Shown piece by piece: positions 46,086-58,643 of a stretch of DNA of 64,000 nt. How positions within the stretch are numbered: position 1 is the first letter of the stretch; every line of letters starts with the position of its first letter. The notes under the pieces were generated by a model. The model was not told the origin of the DNA. It was given only the letters and a program-made list of their open reading frames with translations, and ran no database searches. Source of the DNA: Burkholderia sp. H160 (lineage in GTDB: Bacteria; Pseudomonadota; Gammaproteobacteria; Burkholderiales; Burkholderiaceae); NCBI GenBank assembly GCA_000173575.1, contig ABYL01000016.1:17613-81612 (forward strand), read 5' to 3'. A program made the translations under genes and the position numbers.

Positions 46086-46487
46086 TCAGACCCAGCCTGC
46101 CGGATTCGCGAACGGCTTGTTATCGTACAGATACAGCCAGCCTTTGATAATACGGTACAACATCCATATGCTGACGGCCCACAGCACCGGAATGCCGATC
46201 ACGACGAGCAGCAGCAACGCGCCGATCGCGTAACCGACGAGGCCCAGCCAGAACGTGCGGATCTGCCATTCGAAGTGCGCTTCGTACGGCGTGCCGGCCA
46301 CGTCCGGCCGCTTGATGTAGTTGATGATGATCGCGATCAGAATGGTGAGCCCGCCGGTCAGCCAGTGGACCGCGTAGAGCGCGTACAGCACGTGCGTGAG
46401 CGTGCGCAGGCTGCGCTCGCGTTCGGGCTCCATCGTGTGGCGGTAGACCGGCGGCGGAGGCGGGTAACTTCCTTGCGGCTGTTCCAT
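46086..46487 (-). CDS. DUF4870-like small membrane protein
   Basis: 133 residues. A short Pro-rich cytoplasmic N-terminus (YPPPPPVYRH) is followed by three helices: LYALYAVHWLTGGLTILIAIIINYI, LGLVGYAIGALLLLVVIGI and VLWAVSIWMLYRII. The spacing and the loop FEWQIRTFWLG resemble the DUF4870 family. Function unknown. It sits 90 bases after hisE and is probably on the his transcript. Confidence 0.75.
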   Translation of the reverse strand: MEQPQGSYPPPPPVYRHTMEPERERSLRTLTHVLYALYAVHWLTGGLTILIAIIINYIKRPDVAGTPYEAHFEWQIRTFWLGLVGYAIGALLLLVVIGIPVLWAVSIWMLYRIIKGWLYLYDNKPFANPAGWV

Positions 46488-46577
46488 GCTTGGGTCCTCC
46501 CGAAGGTGCGGATACCGCTATGTAGGCGTCGGCGCGCGCGACTTCAAGCGGAAACGCCAGGTTTCCACTTCGGTTGC

Positions 46578-46973
46578 TCAGTCGCCGTTCTCTTCGCGCT
46601 CGCGGCTCTTGCGCAGCGCCTTTTCTTCGATACCCGACAGGCCTTCGCGCCGTTCGAGCTCGGCGACCACGTCGGCGGGGCTCAGATCGAAATGCGACAG
46701 CATCACGAGGCAGTGGAACCACAGGTCCGCGACCTCGCCGACCAGCGCCTTCGGCGCGCCGCCCTGGCGCACGTCCTTCGCGGCCAGCACGACTTCGGTG
46801 GCTTCTTCGCCGATCTTTTTCAGCACCGCGTCGTCGCCCTTGTGGAACAGGCGCGAAACGTACGAGATGTCCGGATCGCCGCCTTTGCGGCTATCGATCA
46901 CCGCCGCTAGGCGCAGCAGCGTGTCGAGCGTGGAAGCCTCGGCGGACGACGGGTTTTGCGTGGATTGCGTCAT
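46578..46973 (-). CDS. hisE: phosphoribosyl-ATP pyrophosphatase
   Basis: 131 residues of the all-alpha MazG-like fold. Mg-binding acidic residues are in [15 protein letters not shown] and [13 protein letters not shown]. It hydrolyses PR-ATP to PR-AMP, the second step of histidine synthesis. The start overlaps the hisI stop by four bases. It is a separate gene here, not the HisIE fusion of enterobacteria. Confidence 0.95.
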   Translation of the reverse strand: MTQSTQNPSSAEASTLDTLLRLAAVIDSRKGGDPDISYVSRLFHKGDDAVLKKIGEEATEVVLAAKDVRQGGAPKALVGEVADLWFHCLVMLSHFDLSPADVVAELERREGLSGIEEKALRKSREREENGD

Positions 46974-47380
46974 TTGTAGATGTGTTCGGGGTCTTTCAGC
47001 ACGGGATCGACGGCTTGCCAGTCGCCGTGGTCCACCGAGCCTTCGAATTTCTGGAAAAAGCACGAGTGGCGGCCGGTGTGGCACGCGATGCCCGACACCT
47101 GCTCGACTTTCAGCAGCACGACGTCTTCGTCGCAATCGAGCCGCACTTCATGCACATGCTGCACGTGGCCCGACTCCTCACCCTTGAACCACAGGCGCTG
47201 GCGCGAGCGCGAGAAATACACCGCGCGGCCGGTTTCGACCGTCTTGGCTAGGGCCTCGCGGTTCATCCACGCGAACATCAGCACGTCGTTCGTCGACGCT
47301 TCCTGCGCGATCACGGGCACGAGGCCGTTCGCGTCCCACTTGACCTTGTCGAGCCAGTTCACTGCCGAGGGGTTCGTCAC
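46970..47380 (-). CDS. hisI: phosphoribosyl-AMP cyclohydrolase
   Basis: 136 residues. Zinc-binding cysteines lie in VRLDCDED and in [13 protein letters not shown]; other signatures are [12 protein letters not shown] and [14 protein letters not shown]. It opens the adenine ring of PR-AMP. The start is a GTG at 47380, one base beyond the hisF stop, so translation is probably coupled. Confidence 0.95.
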   Translation of the reverse strand: MTNPSAVNWLDKVKWDANGLVPVIAQEASTNDVLMFAWMNREALAKTVETGRAVYFSRSRQRLWFKGEESGHVQHVHEVRLDCDEDVVLLKVEQVSGIACHTGRHSCFFQKFEGSVDHGDWQAVDPVLKDPEHIYK

Positions 47381-47381
47381 G

Positions 47382-48155
47382 TCACAACCTCACCGAAATG
47401 CCCTGGTCGGCCATGAAGCGCTTGGCCTCGCCGACCGTGTGTTCGCCATAGTGGAAGATGCTCGCGGCGAGCACCGCGTCCGCGTGGCCGCTCTTGATGC
47501 CGTCGGCGAGATGCTGCAGATTGCCGACGCCGCCCGAGGCGATCACCGGCACTGGCACCGCATCCGACACCGCGCGCGTGAGCGCAAGGTCGAAGCCGCT
47601 CTTGGTGCCGTCGCGATCCATGCTGGTCAGCAGGATTTCGCCCGCGCCGAGCTCGGCCATCTTGCGCGTCCATTGAACCGCATCGAGGCCGGTGGCCTTG
47701 CGGCCGCCGTGCGTGAACACTTCCCAGCGCGGCGTTTCACCGTCGGCCGACACGCGCTTCGCGTCGATCGCGACGACGATGCATTGCGAGCCGTATTTGT
47801 CGGTGGCGTCCTTCACGAGCTGCGGATTCGCCACCGCCGACGAGTTCATGCTGATCTTGTCCGCCCCCGCGTTCAGGAGACGCCGCACGTCTTCGACCGC
47901 ACGCACGCCGCCGCCAACCGTCAGCGGAATGAACACCTGCGAGGCGACTGCCTCGATGATCGGCAGGATCAGGTCGCGCTGATCCGAGGTCGCGGTGATG
48001 TCGAGGAACGTGAGTTCGTCGGCGCCCTGATCGTCGTAACGGCGCGCGATTTCGACTGGGTCGCCCGCGTCGCGCAATTCGACGAAGTTGACGCCCTTGA
48101 CCACGCGGCCCGCGGTGACGTCGAGACAGGGGATGATGCGTTTAGCTAGAGCCAT
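47382..48155 (-). CDS. hisF: imidazole glycerol phosphate synthase, cyclase subunit
   Basis: 257 residues, a (beta/alpha)8 barrel. The catalytic aspartates are in IIPCLDV near residue 11 and in [13 protein letters not shown] near residue 130. Ammonia from HisH passes through the barrel to close the imidazole ring and release AICAR. The ATG at 48155 was chosen; the ORF extends 17 codons more. It is separated from hisA by 195 non-coding bases, larger than other gaps here. Confidence 0.96.
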   Translation of the reverse strand: MALAKRIIPCLDVTAGRVVKGVNFVELRDAGDPVEIARRYDDQGADELTFLDITATSDQRDLILPIIEAVASQVFIPLTVGGGVRAVEDVRRLLNAGADKISMNSSAVANPQLVKDATDKYGSQCIVVAIDAKRVSADGETPRWEVFTHGGRKATGLDAVQWTRKMAELGAGEILLTSMDRDGTKSGFDLALTRAVSDAVPVPVIASGGVGNLQHLADGIKSGHADAVLAASIFHYGEHTVGEAKRFMADQGISVRL

Positions 48156-48350
48156 GATCTTGCAAATCTGCCAATACCGCTGATGAGGCCGCTCGCTTGC
48201 AGGCAAGCGGCACGGTGCCGGCGCGAGCGGTTGCGTCGCGCCGCGAGTGGGGTGCCGGCCGGAAACTGGAGCGATTCCGGGTACGTGATCGCGCGACGCG
48301 CGCTACCGGCAAGCCGTTGCTCGAGCGAGCGCCGCAAGCCGACGCCGCGC

Positions 48351-49103
48351 TTAAGCGTCGTCCGCTTCGCGCAGCTTGTCCGCGAGCGTCTGCGCGGCCG
48401 CGAAGTCGAGGTCGCCCGAATAGATCGCGCGGCCACAGATCACGCCTTCGATGCCTTCGCCTTCGACTTCGCACAGCGATTCGATGTCCGCGAGGTTCGA
48501 CAGACCGCCGCTCGCGATCACCGGAATCTTGACCGCGCGCGCGAGGCGCACCGTCGCTTCGATGTTGATACCTTGCAGCATGCCGTCGCGGCCGATGTCG
48601 GTGTAGATGATCGACTCGCAGCCGTAGTCCTCGAACTTGCGCGCGAGGTCGGCCACTTCGTGACCGGTCAGCTTGCTCCAGCCGTCGGTCGCGACCTTGC
48701 CGTCTTTCGCATCGAGACCGACGATGATGTGGCCGCCGAACGCGGTGCACGCGTCCTGCAGAAAGCCGGGGTTCTTCACCGCGGCCGTGCCGATGATCAC
48801 GTATGACAAACCGTCGTCCAGATAGCGCTCGATCGTGTTCAGGTCGCGGATGCCGCCGCCGAGCTGAACCGGAATCTCGCCGCCCACTTCCTCGATGATC
48901 GCGCGGATTGCATCGCCGTTTTTCGGCTTACCGGCGAACGCGCCATTCAGATCGACCAGATGCAGACGGCGCGCGCCGCGGTCGACCCAATGTCGGGCCA
49001 TTGCCGCCGGTTCCTCGGAGAAAATCGTCGCCTGGTCCATATCGCCTTGTTTGAGGCGTACACACTGACCATCTTTCAGGTCGATGGCGGGAATCAGCAG
49101 CAT
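48351..49103 (-). CDS. hisA: phosphoribosyl-formimino-AICAR ribotide isomerase
   Basis: 250 residues, a (beta/alpha)8 barrel related to HisF. The catalytic Asp near residue 8 is in [17 protein letters not shown] and the second in [12 protein letters not shown]. It carries out the Amadori rearrangement of ProFAR to PRFAR. The start codon opens directly with the conserved motif. It lies between hisH and hisF, with gaps of 181 and 195 bases. Confidence 0.96.
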   Translation of the reverse strand: MLLIPAIDLKDGQCVRLKQGDMDQATIFSEEPAAMARHWVDRGARRLHLVDLNGAFAGKPKNGDAIRAIIEEVGGEIPVQLGGGIRDLNTIERYLDDGLSYVIIGTAAVKNPGFLQDACTAFGGHIIVGLDAKDGKVATDGWSKLTGHEVADLARKFEDYGCESIIYTDIGRDGMLQGINIEATVRLARAVKIPVIASGGLSNLADIESLCEVEGEGIEGVICGRAIYSGDLDFAAAQTLADKLREADDA

Positions 49104-49284
49104 AGCAATCGGGTGTTATCTGGGAATGGGTTGAAGGTCGGCGGCAGCGGCTGGCGAGTCAGCCCGCCGCAACGCCGTCCCGCTAGTTTAGTACAACTCT
49201 TTCGGCGCTCCAGTGGGGCGCCGGTCGGATGCGGGACCGCGGCGCCGCGCGACGCGCGCGCGGCAACGGGATAAGGAAAGGCGT

Positions 49285-49926
49285 TCACGGGTTCCAGTGC
49301 ACGAAGTTGCGATACACGCGCAGACCCGCCTCAGCGCTCTTTTCAGGGTGGAATTGGGTGGCGAAGATGTTATCCCGCGCTACCGCCGAGGTAAAGGGCA
49401 CGCCGTAGACCGTCTCGCCCGACGTATGCGCCGGGTTGTCCGGCACCACGTAGTAGCTGTGCACGAAGTAGAAGAACGCGTTGTCGGCGACGCCGTCCCA
49501 CAGCGGATGCGGCTGCGCCTGACGCACGCGGTTCCAGCCCATCTGCGGGACCTTGAAGCGCGAGCCGTCGTCCTGCACCTGGCCCTCGAGCTCGAAACGC
49601 ACCACCTTGCCGGGCAACAGACCCAGACCCCGCGTATCGCCTTCGGCGCTCCAGTCGAACAGCATCTGCTCACCGACGCATACGCCCATCAGCGGCTTGC
49701 TGCGCGAGGCCTCGACGACCGCCTCCTGCAGGCCGGACTCGCCGAGACTGCGCATGCAGTCGGGCATCGCGCCCTGGCCGGGCAGCACCACGCGGTCGGC
49801 CGCGCGGATCGCTTCGGGACGATCGACGATCGCCACGTCCGCTTCCGGCGCGGCTTTGCGCAATGCCTGGGCAACCGAGCGCAGGTTGCCCATTCCGTAA
49901 TCCACAATCGCTATCGAAGTTTTCAT
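49285..49926 (-). CDS. hisH: imidazole glycerol phosphate synthase, glutaminase subunit
   Basis: 213 residues, a class I glutamine amidotransferase. The nucleophile is Cys83 ([12 protein letters not shown]), with the His193/Glu195 pair in [10 protein letters not shown]. The N-terminus [14 protein letters not shown] is the family mark. It supplies ammonia to HisF. The nucleophile loop reads GVCVGEQ rather than GICLGMQ, a normal variant. The start at 49926 was chosen over an in-frame ATG 20 codons upstream. Confidence 0.95.
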   Translation of the reverse strand: MKTSIAIVDYGMGNLRSVAQALRKAAPEADVAIVDRPEAIRAADRVVLPGQGAMPDCMRSLGESGLQEAVVEASRSKPLMGVCVGEQMLFDWSAEGDTRGLGLLPGKVVRFELEGQVQDDGSRFKVPQMGWNRVRQAQPHPLWDGVADNAFFYFVHSYYVVPDNPAHTSGETVYGVPFTSAVARDNIFATQFHPEKSAEAGLRVYRNFVHWNP

Positions 49927-50075
49927 TTCAAGTTTGGCCGCTCTGCCTTCAACCGGTCGGCGCGGCTGCGCGACATTGAACGACATGCCGGCTCGCGCGG
50001 TCCTGCTCGATGAATTGCCTGACGGAAATCGCTCGAAGGTGAGTGGCCTAAAGACGTTGGAGGCGATGAAACCCG

Positions 50076-50663
50076 TTAAAGGCTGCCCTTGGTCGACGGA
50101 ATCTGCCCAGCCGCGCGCTCGTCGAGTTCGACGGCCATGCGCAGCGCGCGCCCGAATGCCTTGAACACCGTTTCGAGCTGATGGTGCGCGTTGATGCCGC
50201 GCAGGTTGTCGATGTGCAGAGTCACGCCGGCGTGGTTCACGAAGCCCCGGAAGAATTCGATCGACAGGTCGACGTCGAACGAACCGATACGCGCGCGCGT
50301 GAACGGCACGTGGAATTCGAGGCCCGGACGGCCGGAAAAATCGATCACGACGCGCGAGAGCGCTTCGTCGAGCGGGACGTATGAATGACCGTAGCGGCGG
50401 ATGCCCTTGCGATCGCCGATCGCCTTTGCGACGGCCTGGCCGAGCGTGATGCCAGTGTCTTCGACCGTATGGTGGTCGTCGATATGCAGGTCGCCATGCG
50501 CTTCGATCTCGAGGTCGAACAGCCCGTGACGGGCGATCTGGTCGAGCATGTGGTCCAGGAACGGCACACCGGTGGCCAGCTTCTGCTGGCCGGTGCCGTC
50601 CAGGTTGATCTTCACACGGATCTGCGTTTCGCTGGTGTTGCGAACGACTTCCGCAAGGCGCAT
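50076..50663 (-). CDS. hisB: imidazoleglycerol-phosphate dehydratase
   Basis: 195 residues, the monofunctional form without the N-terminal phosphatase domain of enterobacterial HisB. Two His-rich metal sites are visible: [13 protein letters not shown] and [14 protein letters not shown]. It dehydrates IGP to imidazole acetol phosphate. hisH follows after a 149-base gap, with no intervening membrane-protein gene. Confidence 0.96.
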   Translation of the reverse strand: MRLAEVVRNTSETQIRVKINLDGTGQQKLATGVPFLDHMLDQIARHGLFDLEIEAHGDLHIDDHHTVEDTGITLGQAVAKAIGDRKGIRRYGHSYVPLDEALSRVVIDFSGRPGLEFHVPFTRARIGSFDVDLSIEFFRGFVNHAGVTLHIDNLRGINAHHQLETVFKAFGRALRMAVELDERAAGQIPSTKGSL

Positions 50664-50752
50664 GGCAATTCCTCGAATCTGGCTTAAAAGCGCTAGTAAT
50701 GTGGGGTGGAAAAAATGGCGGCCTGCTCAGTGCAGCCGCTCAGTACGGCGGA

Positions 50753-51823
50753 TTACAGCAACACGAGTTTCAGACCGGCGAGCAACTGGGCGTTCTCGTC
50801 AGGCGAACCGACGGTCAAACGCACACAATTAGCCAGCAACGGATGCATTTTACTCACGTTTTTGATCAGAACCCGCGCCGCCAGCAGGGTTTCGAACACG
50901 ACCGACGCATCGGGCACCCTCACGAGCAGGAAGTTGCCCGCGCTCGGGAACACCTCGGTGCCCGGCAGCGCGGCCACCGCCAGAGCGAGCTTTTCGCGCT
51001 CGTCACGCAATTGCGCGGCCTGCGCGTCGAGCACGCCGATGTGGTCGAGCAGGAAATCGGCGGTGGCCTGCGTCAGCACGTTGGTGTTGTACGGCGGGCG
51101 CACCTTGTCGAACTCGGTCAGCCACGCGGGCTTGCCGACCAGGTAACCGAGGCGGATGCCGGCGAGGCCCAGCTTCGACACCGTGCGCATCACGACGACG
51201 TTGTCGAACTGGTCGGCGCGCGGCAGCCAGCTCTTCTGCGCGAACGGCTGATACGCCTCGTCGATCACGACGAGACTCTTGCCCGCCGCGGCGATGATGC
51301 GCTCGATTCCGGCGTCATCGAACAGCGTGCCGGTCGGGTTGTTCGGATACGCGAGATAGATCAGCGCCGGTTCGTGCTCGGCGATCGCCGCGAGCATCGC
51401 GTCGGTATCGAGCGTGAAGTCGGCTTTCAGCGGCACGCCGACGAATTCGAGATGCGCCAGCTTCGCCGACATCTGATACATGACGAAGCCCGGCACCGGT
51501 GCGAGCACCTTCGCGCCCGGCTTCGCGCACGCGACCGCCATGATGCTGATGATTTCATCCGAGCCGTTGCCGAGCAGCACGTCGCAACCCGCCGGCACGC
51601 CCATCACTTGACGGATGCGCTCGATCAGCTGCTCGGGGCGCGGCGCGGGATAACGATTGAGCGCGACGCCGGCCAGACGCTCGCCGAGATGCGCGGCGAG
51701 TTCCGGCGGCAGCGGAAACGGGTTTTCCATCGCGTCGAGCTTGATGAAGCCGGTGGCGTCCGCAACCGGATAGCTCGTCATTGCGAGCACGTCGCTGCGG
51801 ATGATGTCTTGAGGTGTCGTCAT
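50753..51823 (-). CDS. hisC: histidinol-phosphate aminotransferase
   Basis: 356 residues, a fold-type I PLP enzyme. The Schiff-base lysine is Lys217 in [19 protein letters not shown]. The PLP phosphate and pyridine contacts include [19 protein letters not shown] and [10 protein letters not shown]. It transaminates imidazole acetol phosphate. The paralogous hisC2 often found elsewhere in this group is not in the window. Confidence 0.95.
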   Translation of the reverse strand: MTTPQDIIRSDVLAMTSYPVADATGFIKLDAMENPFPLPPELAAHLGERLAGVALNRYPAPRPEQLIERIRQVMGVPAGCDVLLGNGSDEIISIMAVACAKPGAKVLAPVPGFVMYQMSAKLAHLEFVGVPLKADFTLDTDAMLAAIAEHEPALIYLAYPNNPTGTLFDDAGIERIIAAAGKSLVVIDEAYQPFAQKSWLPRADQFDNVVVMRTVSKLGLAGIRLGYLVGKPAWLTEFDKVRPPYNTNVLTQATADFLLDHIGVLDAQAAQLRDEREKLALAVAALPGTEVFPSAGNFLLVRVPDASVVFETLLAARVLIKNVSKMHPLLANCVRLTVGSPDENAQLLAGLKLVLL

Positions 51824-51979
51824 AGCTTCGGGGGCTAGGCCTTGCGCGGCACGCCGGAGCCGGCGTCGTCGGCGCAGGGCCGCTCGGGTTGGTCTCTATC
51901 GTCGTTATTGAACGGCCGGGCGGGCATGATCCGTCGCTCGAGCTGCGCCGCCGCGCGCCACCGCTATCAGTGATCCGCC

Positions 51980-53314
51980 TCAGCCGCGTTCGCTGTTGTT
52001 CTGCCGCATCCGGTATTCCGCGCTGCGCGCATGCGCTTGCAGACCTTCGCCATATGCGAGCTCGGCGGCGATCTCACCAAGCGTCTGCGCACCTTCCGCG
52101 CTGACCTCGATCAGGCTCGAACGCTTGAAGAAATCATAGACGCCGAGCGGCGACGAGAACCGTGCGGTACGCGACGTCGGCAGCACATGGTTCGGGCCCG
52201 CGCAGTAGTCGCCGAGGCTCTCGCTCGTGTAACGGCCAAGGAAGATCGCGCCCGCGTGGCGGATCTGCTGCGCCCACTGATGCGGCTCCAGCGCCGAGAT
52301 TTCGAGGTGCTCCGGCGCGATGTCGTTGACGATCGCGCAGGCCTCGGCCATGTCGCGCACCTTGATCAGCGCGCCGCGGTTTTCGAGCGACGTGCGGATC
52401 ACGTCCTGGCGCGGCATGGCGGGCAACAGTTCGTCGATCGCTTCCTGCACGCGCGCGATGAACGCGTCGTCCGGGCACAGCAGGATCGACTGCGCGAGCT
52501 CGTCGTGCTCGGCCTGCGAGAACAGGTCCATCGCGACCCAGCGCGGATCGGTCGTGCCGTCGCACAGCACGAGGATTTCCGACGGCCCGGCGATCATGTC
52601 GATGCCGACCGTGCCGAACACGCGCCGTTTCGCCGACGCGACATACGCATTGCCGGGGCCGCAGATCTTGTCGACCGCGGGCACGCTCTGCGTGCCGTAT
52701 GCGAGCGCACCCACCGCCTGCGCGCCGCCGATCGTGAACACGCGATCGACGCCGCCCAGCAGAGCCGCCGCCAGCACGAGCGGATTCTTCACGCCGTCGG
52801 GCGTCGGCACGACCATCACGATTTCGCGCACGCCGGCCACCCGCGCCGGAATCGCATTCATCAGCACCGACGATGGATACGCCGCCTTGCCACCCGGCAC
52901 GTAGATTCCCGCGCGATCGAGCGGCGTGACCTTCTGGCCGAGCACGGTGCCGTCCGCTTCGGTGTACTGCCAGCTATGGCTGCCGCACTCGATCTTCTGC
53001 TTCTCGTGATAGCCGCGCACGCGCGCCGCCGCCGCTTCGAGCGCCGCGCGCCGCTTCGGCTCGAGACTTTCCAGCGCCGCTTCGAGCTCCGACATCGGCA
53101 GCTCGAGCTCGGCCACGCTTTTCGCATCGATGCGATCGAAGCGCTTCGTGTACTCGAGCACGGCCTCGTCGCCGCGCGCCTTCACGTCGTTCAGAATCTG
53201 CGCGACCGAGCGCTCGATGGCCTCGTCTTCGCTCGCCTCGAACGCGAGCACCGCATGCAGCGACTGGTGGAAGTCGCGAGCGGTGGAATCGAGTTTGCGA
53301 ATCTTGATAGACAT
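51980..53314 (-). CDS. hisD: histidinol dehydrogenase
   Basis: 444 residues. Family signatures are [18 protein letters not shown], the cofactor-binding region [17 protein letters not shown], the zinc and catalytic stretch IAPEHLEI, and [20 protein letters not shown]. It oxidises histidinol twice, with NAD+, to histidine. It follows hisG by 58 bases. Confidence 0.96.
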   Translation of the reverse strand: MSIKIRKLDSTARDFHQSLHAVLAFEASEDEAIERSVAQILNDVKARGDEAVLEYTKRFDRIDAKSVAELELPMSELEAALESLEPKRRAALEAAAARVRGYHEKQKIECGSHSWQYTEADGTVLGQKVTPLDRAGIYVPGGKAAYPSSVLMNAIPARVAGVREIVMVVPTPDGVKNPLVLAAALLGGVDRVFTIGGAQAVGALAYGTQSVPAVDKICGPGNAYVASAKRRVFGTVGIDMIAGPSEILVLCDGTTDPRWVAMDLFSQAEHDELAQSILLCPDDAFIARVQEAIDELLPAMPRQDVIRTSLENRGALIKVRDMAEACAIVNDIAPEHLEISALEPHQWAQQIRHAGAIFLGRYTSESLGDYCAGPNHVLPTSRTARFSSPLGVYDFFKRSSLIEVSAEGAQTLGEIAAELAYGEGLQAHARSAEYRMRQNNSERG

Positions 53315-53372
53315 ACAGGTATCCGTTTCGGTAAGGCGCTCAGTCGCAGCGTAATCAGAGTGCCATCGTCAG

Positions 53373-55444
<2,072 letters not shown>

Positions 55445-55684
55445 TTACGCGTTCTGCCATTCGGCGGGCGTCAGCGTCTTCATGCTGAGCGCGTGGATTT
55501 CTTCGCGCATGCGGTCGCCGAGCGCCGCATACACGAGTTGATGGCGCTGGATCAGGCGCTTGCCTTCGAAGTTCGGCGAGACGATCGTCGCAAAGAAATG
55601 CTGACCGTCGCCTTCGACTTCGAGATGCTCGCACGCGAGTCCAGCCGCAATGTACTGTTTGACCTGTTCGGGAGTCGGCAACAT
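55445..55684 (-). CDS. ibaG: BolA family protein, IbaG-type
   Basis: 79 residues. The single BolA domain shows the VEGDGQHFFATIVSPNFEGKRLIQRHQLVYAAL pattern with the helix-turn-helix-like class II features, and the position directly before murA supports IbaG rather than BolA. BolA-type proteins bind [2Fe-2S] clusters with monothiol glutaredoxins such as GrxD. It lies 15 bases from the permease gene stop. Confidence 0.9.
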   Translation of the reverse strand: MLPTPEQVKQYIAAGLACEHLEVEGDGQHFFATIVSPNFEGKRLIQRHQLVYAALGDRMREEIHALSMKTLTPAEWQNA

Positions 55685-55699
55685 GAGAGAAGCTCCTCG

Positions 55700-56464
55700 T
55701 CAGTGGCGCAGCTTGTAGCCGGAGGCGAGCATGCGCATCGCCACGACAGCCAGCACCACGAAGAAACCGGCGACGATCGCGAGGCTCACGAGCGGGTCGA
55801 TATCCGACACGCCGAAAAAGCCATAGCGAAAGCCGTCGATCATGTAGAAAAACGGATTGAGACGCGAGACTTCGCGCCACACGGGCGGCAGCGTATGCGT
55901 CGAGTAGAACACGCCCGACAGGAACGTGAGCGGCATGATCAGGAAGTTCTGGAACGCGGCGAGCTGGTCGAACTTCTCGGCCCAGATACCGGCGATCAGA
56001 CCGAGCGTGCCGAGGATCGCCGCGCCGAACATCGCGAACACGATGATGTAGAGCGGCGCGGTAAAGGCGAGCGGCACGAACCAGATCGTCACGATGAACA
56101 CGCCGAAACCGACACACAAGCCGCGCGCGACGGCCGCGAGCACGTAGGCCGCGAACATCTCGTAGTGCGACAGCGGCGGCAGCAACACGAACACGAGGTT
56201 GCCGGTGATCTTCGACTGGATCAGCGAAGAAGAACTATTCGCGAACGCGTTCTGCAGCACGCTCATCATCACAAGTCCCGGAATCAGGAAGCTCGTATAT
56301 TCGACGCCCGAATACACCTGTACGTGGCCGCGCAGCGCGTGGCCGAAGATGGTCAGGTACAGCAGCGCGGTGATGACCGGCGCGAGCACGGTCTGGAACG
56401 ACACCTTCCAGAAACGCAGCAGTTCTTTGTAAAACAGCGTGCTGAATCCACTGTAGCCGCTCAT
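55700..56464 (-). CDS. ABC-2 type transporter permease (YadH-like)
   Basis: 254 residues with six predicted helices. It has the ABC-2 features APVITALLYLTIFGHALRGHV and PLTFLSGVFYSTHTLPPVWREVSRLNPFFYMIDGFRYGFFG. Its ATG overlaps the ATPase stop by four bases. With that ATPase it forms an exporter of the YadGH/NodIJ group; the substrate is unknown. Proximity to mla and murA suggests an envelope component, which is inference. Confidence 0.9.
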   Translation of the reverse strand: MSGYSGFSTLFYKELLRFWKVSFQTVLAPVITALLYLTIFGHALRGHVQVYSGVEYTSFLIPGLVMMSVLQNAFANSSSSLIQSKITGNLVFVLLPPLSHYEMFAAYVLAAVARGLCVGFGVFIVTIWFVPLAFTAPLYIIVFAMFGAAILGTLGLIAGIWAEKFDQLAAFQNFLIMPLTFLSGVFYSTHTLPPVWREVSRLNPFFYMIDGFRYGFFGVSDIDPLVSLAIVAGFFVVLAVVAMRMLASGYKLRH

Positions 56465-57393
56465 GCGAGCCCCTCGATCACTTCCGGACCGTTCATCACC
56501 TGAACGAATACGTCTTCGAGGTCGGCCTTGCGGACCTCGATCTCTTCGAATGTACAACCGGCCGCGCGGCATTGCGCGAGGATGCGCTCGACGTCGTCAT
56601 AGCTGGTCAGGCGCAGCAGATGCTGGCGGCCATTACCGTTGGCCGATCCGCTTTCCGCCTCGAGCGGACGCAGCTCGGCGGGCAGCACGCCCTGCGCGAA
56701 ACGCACGAACAACTGCATACCGGCAAAACGCTGCAACAGCGTGCTGGTGCGATCGAGCGCGACGACCTCGCCACGGCGCAGCATCGCGATGCGGTCGCAC
56801 AGCGATTCGGCTTCTTCAAGGTAGTGTGTGGTCAGCACGATCGTGTGACCTTCGCGATTCAGGCGCGAGATGAACTTCCACAGCGTCTGACGCAGTTCGA
56901 CGTCGACGCCCGCGGTCGGCTCGTCGAGCACGATCACCGGCGGGCGATGCACGAGCGCCTGCGCGACCAGCACGCGGCGCTTCATGCCGCCCGACAGCGC
57001 ACGCATGTTGGCGTCGGCCTTTTCGGTGAGATCGAGATTGGCCATGATCTCGTCGATCCAAGCGTCGTTGTTGCGCAGCCCGTAGTAGCCCGACTGGATG
57101 CGCAAGGTTTCGCGCACCGTGAAGAACGGATCGAACACGAGCTCCTGCGGCACCACGCCGAGCGCGCGGCGCGCATTGCGGAAATCGCCGACGACGTCGT
57201 GACCGCGCACCGCGATGCTGCCCTCATCGGCGCGCGCGAGACCCGCGAGTATGCTGATGAGCGTCGTCTTGCCCGCGCCGTTCGGACCGAGCAGTCCGAA
57301 GAACTCGCCTTCTTCGACCGTGAGGCTGACGCCCTTGAGCGCCTGCAAGTCCTTGTAGCGCTTCTTGACGTTACGAATTTCTATGGCTGACAT
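56461..57393 (-). CDS. ABC transporter ATP-binding protein (YadG-like)
   Basis: 310 residues. Walker A is GPNGAGKTT, the signature LSGGMKRR, Walker B VIVLDEPTAGVD and the H-loop LTTHYLEEAE. A C-terminal extension of about 80 residues follows, as in drug- and polysaccharide-export ATPases. It pairs with the adjacent permease. The gene lies 190 bases downstream of mlaB, and a -10-like element in that gap suggests its own promoter. Confidence 0.9.
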   Translation of the reverse strand: MSAIEIRNVKKRYKDLQALKGVSLTVEEGEFFGLLGPNGAGKTTLISILAGLARADEGSIAVRGHDVVGDFRNARRALGVVPQELVFDPFFTVRETLRIQSGYYGLRNNDAWIDEIMANLDLTEKADANMRALSGGMKRRVLVAQALVHRPPVIVLDEPTAGVDVELRQTLWKFISRLNREGHTIVLTTHYLEEAESLCDRIAMLRRGEVVALDRTSTLLQRFAGMQLFVRFAQGVLPAELRPLEAESGSANGNGRQHLLRLTSYDDVERILAQCRAAGCTFEEIEVRKADLEDVFVQVMNGPEVIEGLA

Positions 57394-57519
57394 GACTATG
57401 GGCCGCGTGTGTCGCGGCGCCTGAAGTAGCCCCGATGGAGCCTGGGGACGCGCAAATGCTGGAAGAAACGGAACCGGGGCCGATTAGGGGGCCGGTTCAA
57501 CGCCCCAAAAAAACGTTTG

Positions 57520-57525
57520 ATTATA
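57520..57525 (-). promoter_or_regulatory. putative -10 element upstream of the ABC exporter
   Basis: TATAAT on the minus strand, about 127 bases before the ATPase ATG, in the context GCCCTATAAT. The same ten-base context occurs before mlaF. No convincing -35 is seen. Confidence 0.4.
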
Positions 57526-57583
57526 GGGCAAAAACTGGCACCCCCGGCTCGGCCGGAAGGGGGGAGACGACGCTAGAGGAGCG

Positions 57584-57904
57584 TCAATGTCGCGCTGACG
57601 CAACCATGCTGGATGCGGCAGGAGTCAGGAGAGTATCGACGCCGTAGGCCTGCGCGAGACTGGCGAGACCAGCCGGCAGATTGACGATTTCAAACTTGCC
57701 GCCACGCTCCGCCGCGGCCCGCACCCAGGCGAGCAGCACGGCGAGCGCCGACGAATCGAATTGCGTGAGCGGCGCGCAATCGACACCGCGCGCGCCCGCC
57801 GCGATGCGTTGCAGACCCGCCGCGAGCGCGGCCTTCGCGCTCGCGTGGGTCAGCGTCGCACCGCTGTCGAAGCGGTTCGCGACCGCGTTCAGCACGTCGC
57901 TCAC
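57584..57904 (-). CDS. mlaB: STAS domain protein MlaB
   Basis: 106 residues. A STAS fold is suggested by VDCAPLTQFDSSALAVLLAWVRAAAERGGKFEIVNLP, where the DSSALA loop corresponds to the regulatory Ser/Thr loop. MlaB binds the MlaF ATPase and is needed for transporter activity. It starts with a GTG at 57904 that overlaps the mlaC stop by four bases (GTGA). Confidence 0.88.
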   Translation of the reverse strand: MSDVLNAVANRFDSGATLTHASAKAALAAGLQRIAAGARGVDCAPLTQFDSSALAVLLAWVRAAAERGGKFEIVNLPAGLASLAQAYGVDTLLTPAASSMVASARH

Positions 57905-58533
57905 GACTGCTTGCCCGCGGCGAGTTGCTGATTGCGCTGGGTGAGGAACTGGATCAGTCCGTCCACGCCCTTCTGCTGGATCTGCTCGTTGAACTGCTGC
58001 TGATACGCCTGGATCAGCCACGCGCCGAGCACGTTGAGGTCGTACACGCGCCAGCCTTGCGGCGTCTTGTACAGGCGGTAGTCGAGTTCGATCGGCTGAC
58101 CATTGTTCATCACGATCGAGCGCACCACCGTGTCGGTGTCGTCCGGGTTCATGCGGAACGGCTTGAACTGGATCTGCTGGTCGCGCACCTGCGCGAGCGC
58201 GCCCGAGTACGTGCGGATCAGCAGCATCTTGAACTGCTCGACCACCTGATTCTGCTGCTCGGGCGTCGCGGTGCGCCAGTTGCGGCCCATCGCGAGCTGC
58301 GTAGTGCGGCGGAAGTCGGTGTACGGCAGGATCTTTTCGTTGACGAGCGCCGTGATGCGCGTGATGTCGCCCTGCTGGATCGACTTGTCGCTGCGAATCG
58401 CGTCCATCACCTGCTGGGTCACGGTCTTGATCATCGCGTCCGGCACGTTGGTGTCGACGGATTGCGCCGATGCGCCCGCGCTGATGAATGAAAACAACAC
58501 GGCAAACAACGGAATCAGGAAGAATTTTTTCAT
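57901..58533 (-). CDS. mlaC: periplasmic phospholipid-binding protein MlaC
   Basis: 210 residues. A signal peptide (cleavage about ASA|QS at 23-24) is followed by the toluene-tolerance Ttg2 domain: YTDFRRTTQLAMGRNWRTATPEQQNQVVEQFKMLLIRTYSGAL. It shuttles phospholipid between MlaA at the outer membrane and MlaFEDB at the inner membrane. The domain order and length are normal. mlaA lies 110 bases upstream. Confidence 0.94.
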   Translation of the reverse strand: MKKFFLIPLFAVLFSFISAGASAQSVDTNVPDAMIKTVTQQVMDAIRSDKSIQQGDITRITALVNEKILPYTDFRRTTQLAMGRNWRTATPEQQNQVVEQFKMLLIRTYSGALAQVRDQQIQFKPFRMNPDDTDTVVRSIVMNNGQPIELDYRLYKTPQGWRVYDLNVLGAWLIQAYQQQFNEQIQQKGVDGLIQFLTQRNQQLAAGKQS

Positions 58534-58643
58534 ATCGAGCTCTGCCTCAAAAATTGTGCAACGGTTTAGACCTTATCACGCGAGTTCGACGGCAATCCAT
58601 GCGCAAACTGCGAGAGTCGTATCGATCTGTTACGGCTGCACGT

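Noticed and set aside
48156-48350. A regulatory RNA in the hisF-hisA gap
   Set aside because: A short hairpin (CGCTTGC/GCAAGCG) is visible, but nothing resembles a his leader peptide or a known riboswitch.
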